NCBI RefSeq assembly: GCF_000143535.2
Contig: NC_037316.1
Coordinates: 868,001-932,000, forward strand
Origin: Botrytis cinerea B05.10
Lineage: Eukaryota > Ascomycota > Leotiomycetes > Helotiales > Sclerotiniaceae
DNA: 64,000 bases
Direction: 5' to 3'
In this document: in pieces, positions 59,201 to 64,000 of the stretch
How the letters are laid out: the number at the start of each line of letters is the position of its first letter
How positions within the stretch are numbered: position 1 is the first letter of the stretch
Made by a program: the position numbers and the translations under genes
The notes under the pieces: model-generated
Databases searched by the model: none
Told to the model about the DNA's origin: nothing
The model's input: only the letters and a program-made list of their open reading frames with translations

Positions 59201-59703
59201 GCAATACTGATTGCATCATCTTTGTTTCCAGCTATTACCGACATAACAGCAGAGCCCAACAACAATAAAATCAAAGTTTCCTTGAACTGCTTAATAAATC
59301 GAAGCCACAATGGTTCGGGAGGTTCGTGGGGAAGTTCATTCGGTCCTTGATCGTGCAATCTAGCAAGAGCTTCTGCAGGTGTCAAGCCTGATGTGAGTGA
59401 GGTCTGTAATTGTTCTGCGGTTTCTGCGGGCGTAAGACCGGAAAATTCATCTGCTATTGTCTGTTGCGCATTAGTCGTATTAGTCGGGGTCCTTTCTGGT
59501 TCAGCTGAAATTGAGCGTTCACTAACTTTGGCCATGGCTGAGGAGGATCGAGTATGTCTGCTCTTTGAATTGGCCCTGTCCCTTGACCTTGGTCTCGAAG
59601 ATGGCTCTGAAACTGGCTCTCTGCCATTCGCCGCTGGAAGGTTGACCATGGGCAATAAAGCTCCGGAAGGACTGCCAGGTCTTGCAGGGCGCGGCCACGA
59701 CAT
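56290..59703 (-). CDS. PMR1: Golgi Ca2+/Mn2+ P-type ATPase, PMR1 type
   Basis: Exons 59703-58272, 58221-56884 and 56831-56290 give 1103 aa; introns of 50 and 52 nt have GTATGC/CTCCAG and GTAAGT/TTCTAG ends. The first interrupts the catalytic motif itself: DKTG|TLT is restored only after splicing (Asp475 is phosphorylated). Other marks are [12 protein letters not shown] (the membrane helix binding the cation), [23 protein letters not shown] and [21 protein letters not shown] across intron 2, typical of the SPCA (secretory pathway) branch. It pumps Ca2+ and Mn2+ into the Golgi for glycosylation and secretion. The protein is about 150 residues longer than yeast Pmr1: an Arg/Ser-rich disordered N-terminus (to about 80) and an insert at 206-250 in the actuator domain ([21 protein letters not shown]). 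Confidence 0.95.
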
Positions 59704-61078
59704 AACTTCAATTCCAACTTTTCAGAAAACACTTTTAAAGTTTGCGAAAGTAACGAGCAGCAGTATATGCTGTCGTTATGCTGAATGCCTATCACTGAGG
59801 CATGCGAATCTGGCTGGAGCGAAAGAGGAAATGTGGTAAGTTAAGAAACGAGTAAAGGCCACCCACGAAACAAAACAAAAGAGCTCTCCCACCTCCAACA
59901 GACAAGAAATTGAACTTTGAAAGTAGCGTATTTGTGTCCCTTAAAGAATTGGTTGATAGTCTTTTAGATTTTGATCCATAGTAATTATCGAATTACGTGT
60001 CGTCTCCCCGTAATAAGTTTTCCTGCCAGTTTCAAAAAGTAGAATAGTATCCAGTATCCAGGTATCATATCCAGTAGGCAATCAGTCTCTCCAGTGCGTT
60101 GAGCACGGTCGAGGGTTTCTGGCATATCCCTCCCCTGTAGTTAGCTCGCATGCCTGGGCCGGACTTTCTCAAAGGAGCTTTCTAGGCCATGGATGGGATT
60201 CTAGAAGTCCTGGGTAGGGGTTTAAGTTTGAACAAGCACCAGCTAGGGATATACATGTGTGCTCTGTCTCGAAAAAGAGATAGAGCTCAAGAGGACCGTT
60301 GCTCCATACGAACAGCCTCCAGTGAAGTGTTATAAGATGAACACGCACCAAGAAGGTACCTTATCAATTGTATATAACTATATATAGTTATATATATATA
60401 TACATAATTACCCATGCCTTGTACCTAAATGTGTTATGACCTGACTCGCTTGGGTAGGTGTCACTGCGGGTTTATTCATCAGACTTCACACTCTGTCCAC
60501 ATAGCAATTGGCTGATGTTTTCCCTCTTTGTCCATTCCATTTTGCTCGAACTGCATGTGGCACTGAATAACCCGACAGATATAAGTTTTTGTGAAGGTCA
60601 CGTGTAGATTACGGTTTTAGGCTCCAGACCCACTTATTGACCAGGCTTTTAGTCATTTCTAGGTTAGCGTTAAAAATCCAAAATGTATCCCAGCCTCTTG
60701 ATTCTACTTCAAACCTTCATTGCGCAAACATTACCTCCCCACCCACCTATTTTCCCCCATCCTTTCTTAAGCTTTATCACCTGGTCGTCGTCGTCGTCGT
60801 CGCATCCCACTAAAGCATTACAATCAATCCATTGCTACGGCTGCTGTATTGTTCTTTCCACACCTGTTGTTTCTCGCTACATTTTAATTCCGCGACGCGA
60901 TTAATTCACAACAAACGCTTATCCAGAGCTGTCAAAAGCAATATCCTCGACGCGCCATCAAACGAACGAGAGAGTCGACGGACAACAATAGCAATATAAA
61001 CGCGTTTTCATTATTGACTTCACTTAACAAACCCTACATTTCCTCGCGCGAAAGCGCTATACATTTCTTGCTATCATC
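59704..61078. other. Divergent promoter region between PMR1 and RAD21
   Basis: No gene is supported; the frame at 60683-60904 ends in a GTC repeat region (60785-60805). A TATA-alternating palindrome lies at 60372-60402. The RAD21-proximal 200 bases carry ACGCG elements listed separately. Confidence 0.5.
60895..61053 (+). promoter_or_regulatory. Cluster of MCB/E2F-like elements upstream of RAD21
   Basis: ACGCG occurs at 60895-60899, 60950-60954 and as a perfect palindromic ACGCGT at 61000-61005. GCGCGAAA, the reverse of the E2F consensus TTTCGCGC, is at 61046-61053. All lie within 185 bases of the ATG. MBF binds ACGCGT in yeasts, where the orthologous MCD1 gene peaks at G1/S. Confidence 0.55.
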
Positions 61079-63121
61079 ATGTTTTATTCAGAGACTTTGT
61101 TGAGCAAGACAGGGCCTTTGGCTCGTGTCTGGCTTTCGGCAAATTTAGAGCGCAAGTTGTCAAAAAATCATATTTTACAAGCCAGCGTCAAGGATAGTGT
61201 TGAAGCTATCGTCACACCCAATCAAGCACCAATGGCTTTACGTCTAAGTGGTCAACTGTTGCTAGGAGTTGTCAGAATTTATAGTCGAAAAGCGCGTTAT
61301 TTACTGGATGATTGTAATGAAGCTCTCATAAAAATAAAAATGGTACGTTTTAATATTTCAATGTCGTGGGTATAAATACTAACCCCTCCAATCTAGGCCT
61401 TCCGTCTCTCCGGTAACAATGATATCCCCGCCGGACTACATATGCCTTCTCGAGATGCTCTTATGCTTCCCGATATGCTTACTGAAGGAGACAACCTCGA
61501 AATGCCACCGATGCCTGATGCATCGTTCCTTTTTTCCCAATTGGACGAAGAATCGGCATTGGGTCGCAAACGAAGAGGTGCTAGTCGTGATATCAACTTG
61601 CAGGACGAGTTCAACAATAGCCAATTCTTACAAAATAGTGTCGAAGATAACAACGCAGATGAGGACGAGCTTGCTTTGGAACCTTTAGATGATGATCTTG
61701 ATTTGGGTCTTGATTTTGGACTCGACGATATAAACCCTAAGACGACTGGAGCTGATAGATCTGGAGCTGACATTAGTCTCGAATTCGGGCGAGATGCACC
61801 AGCGGCACGAGCTGTTGAAGATGATTTACTCAGTGAATTGGATATCCAGCCACGAGCAAAGGATGTCTTTGATGATGGAGATCGTGAAAATTCAATCAAC
61901 CTCGGGTTCGGTAATGATGATGTTGGATTCCACATTGGTGATGATGATGGGGATATCGACATGCTTAACATTGGTGGAGAACCAGATATGTCTGCTCTTC
62001 CACGTGCTCCAGAACTTGAGCGCCTTCGCATTTCCGAATCGCCACTTTCCGATATCGATGAAACTATTGTTGCCGAAGTTGAGGCAAATCAACAACAAAG
62101 AGACGAATCTGGATTGTTCGCACCAGATGACACGGAACAATCAATCTTCCGCCAACCAGCCCAACGTGCTAGAAAATTCAAACCTTTAATGCCTGACGAT
62201 GATACTACCATTTCCAAGCATGCTATTCAAGAGTTGCAGAAGAATCACGAGGCTATTTTACGTCCTCAGTCGTTTCTTCCCCGTGATCCTCAACTTTTGG
62301 CATTAATGGAAATGCAAAAGAATGGTGGCTTCGTTTCCAATATTATGGGTGAAGGAAGAAGTATGGGTTGGGCACCAGAGCTTCGTGGAATGCTTTCACT
62401 CGATGCTGTTCGTAGGACGGGAGACTTGAAGCGTAAGCGCGATGGTGGTGTTGCTGATTTGGATAATGAGCAAGACCCAGGTGCCAACAAATCACCACGC
62501 TTAGATCTTGGAGAGGAAGAGGATCTAGGTGCCAACCTTGCTGGTGACGTTGGCTTGGGTCGGGATGACACAATGATTGCTGCTGATGGTACAATCATTG
62601 AAATGGGAGGTGGCGATGAATTCAATATCAACATTGACGACGATGAACACAACGCTACCGCCGGTTTAAGAGATGCTCGCAGTGCAAGTCCAGGCAACCA
62701 ATTTGATGAGACAACTGCACCTCTCGTTCACCCTGCGGATAACGGTCCTGTATCACTTGGTACAACTCACGCCGTTCACCTTCTCCGTGAACGATTTGGC
62801 GACGAGGCAGCTAATAGCCCAGATAAGCGCAAGAAGGCCAGCGTTCTTTTCCAGGATTTATTACCAGAAGGCACAACGAGCAAAGCTGATGCTACCAAGA
62901 TGTTCTTTGAAGTTTTAGTACTTGCAACCAAAGATGCTGTCAAGGTTGAACAACCAGAAAACTCTCTAGGAGGACCAATCCGTGTTAGAGGCAAACGAGG
63001 TCTTTGGGGTGCCTGGGCTGAAAGAGAAGCTGGTGGTGAAATTGCTGAGGAGAATGCCCCTGGTCCATCAGCTACCGCACCTTTGTTGGAAGCATCCAGA
63101 ATGGTCTCTGTTTCTGCTTAA
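61079..63121 (+). CDS. RAD21: Cohesin kleisin subunit Rad21/Mcd1/Scc1
   Basis: Exons 61079-61342 and 61397-63121 (54-nt intron; GTACGT donor, CTAAC branch, TCTAG acceptor, phase 0) give 662 aa. The N-terminal kleisin domain ([43 protein letters not shown]) binds Smc3. The C-terminal winged helix ([39 protein letters not shown]) binds Smc1. The middle is acidic and disordered. SLEFGR at residues 215-220 fits the separase cleavage consensus (S/D)xExxR and resembles the sites of budding yeast Scc1; VHPADNG precedes the C-terminal domain. The protein closes the cohesin ring that holds sister chromatids together until separase cuts it at anaphase. A meiotic Rec8 is less likely, since Rec8 proteins diverge more at the N-terminus. 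Confidence 0.95.
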
Positions 63122-63773
63122 GAAAGAAAATAGTCTGTTGTTGTATGAGTACATAATTGAATTTAAGGAAAAGGGAAACGCTGGTTCAGCGATTGGCGTC
63201 AAGGTTATCTCTGTCGTAGGCACAGCTCTTAGTTTATGAATCTGGCGTTTGAGAGTTGATATCCTGGGCGTTATACGAAAGCTTCAAAGCCCAGTCCAAT
63301 TGATTATTGGGGTTTGATTGGGTACTATATGGGCGTGCAACTTGAAAGTTGTGACGATGAGTGATTTAGTAGTGTTCAAACGTATAAATAAAAATTTACA
63401 ATGTTTATGATTACCTGGTCTGTGTTCAATGATGTTTTTGTGATTGTGTCTTTGAAGGATATTTTGTACTGTTTCACTTTACAAATTAATCAGTGAAGCT
63501 ATTTATGCTGTAGTTCTTTTGTCTTGCTGGCCATATATGCAATGCTATCTAGCTCGTTCATAGTAAGGGGGGCTCATAATGGGGGGTCAAAGGGGTGGTG
63601 TCATAGGGAGAGTATTGGAAGATATTCCATATTGCTAGGTAGACTTGTATAGCCTAAACATTTAAAAGCGTACTCAAAAAGCTAATTCAAATTCCACGAC
63701 TTAAAATAAAAGTCTGATTCAATAGCTTTGATATTCCGATAATCCAACAAGCCAAGTTTTCATTCATCAAAAC
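63122..63773. other. 3' flank of RAD21 and intergenic spacer
   Basis: No coding signal. A/T-rich with a GGGG-run (63566-63600). Confidence 0.45.
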
Positions 63774-64000
63774 TCAAGGATTCACCAGGACTGTCGACCT
63801 AAAGCAAAGCAATTAGCCCATCAATTCCACCCAAAAAGACAAATGAAGAAAGAAAAAAAAACCTACTCGCTTTCCCCCTCAAAACCCCTTCCTTTCCCCT
63901 TTCCCTTCTCATCCTTCTCCTTCTCCTCATAAAACTCATCCACATCTACCACCTGTCTCCCCTTCCAATTCGTCATAATATTCTCCCCCTGCGTCCTCAC
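63774..64000 (-). CDS. 3' end of an unidentified gene, running off the right edge
   Basis: A minus-strand frame enters from the right edge (GENIMTNWKGRQVVDVDEF then a Lys/Glu/Gly-rich segment, KDEKGKGKGRGFEGE). It either stops at TAG at 63865-63863, or, more likely, is spliced there: GTAGGT at the stop is a plausible donor, a T-rich intron follows, and TTTAG is the acceptor near 63800, giving the short end STVLVNP and a stop at 63776-63774. The visible part is charged and disordered. No family can be recognised from 40-50 residues. Confidence 0.5.

Noticed and set aside
60372..60402. TATA-rich palindrome as a possible cruciform or terminator
   Set aside because: Alternating TA microsatellite; no stem with GC support and no adjacent transcript end that would need it.
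61393..62031. 212-codon minus-strand Ser-rich frame over RAD21
   Set aside because: Shadow of the acidic Asp/Glu-coding region on the other strand.

Overview
The window is nuclear DNA of a filamentous ascomycete. The genes are short and carry 46-199 nt introns with GTAAGT/GTATGT-type donors and CTAAC/CTGAC branch points, and the proteins are typical of Pezizomycotina. The moderate AT-richness, intron style and very long simple-sequence intergenic stretches suggest a Leotiomycete such as Botrytis or Sclerotinia; that placement is inference, not something the sequence proves.

Layout. 0-20 kb: the 5' end of an unidentified gene at the left edge (-), a BTB/POZ protein (+), the mitochondrial phosphate carrier (+), a weakly coding AT-rich stretch, a two-TM coiled-coil protein with a duplicated N-terminus (+), a DJ-1/PfpI-family protein with a tandem RRxS repeat insert (-), the GINS subunit SLD5 (-), a U6 snRNA gene interrupted by a 54-nt spliceosomal-type intron (-), a possible 96-aa protein (-), a disordered 203-aa protein (+) and a 126-aa protein with an RSWTG signature (+). 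20-35.8 kb: a gene desert rich in microsatellites and pyrimidine tracts, with one orphan two-exon coding fragment near 31 kb. 35.8-37.6 kb: a CDC25-family mitotic phosphatase (+), followed by another 5-kb desert with long C25 and T36 runs. 42.9-50.6 kb: a DHA1 drug/proton antiporter (-), a tandem pair of paralogous fungal proteins sharing an undescribed C-terminal domain with an intron at the same position (+,+), and the U3 snoRNP WD40 protein UTP18 (-). 51.9-64 kb: a SAP-domain protein (+), the Golgi tether subunit COG4 (-), the Golgi Ca2+/Mn2+ ATPase PMR1 (-), cohesin kleisin RAD21/MCD1 (+), and the 3' end of an unidentified gene (-).

Functional themes. Three cell-cycle genes lie here (SLD5, CDC25, RAD21). 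The upstream regions of SLD5 and RAD21 both carry clustered ACGCG (MCB-like) elements, and RAD21 also has an E2F-like box, which fits MBF-type G1/S control. Two neighbouring genes on the same strand (COG4, PMR1) both serve the Golgi. Splice structures were assembled by hand from reading frame and splice consensus; no transcript evidence was available. No transposon, CRISPR array, rRNA or convincing tRNA was seen.
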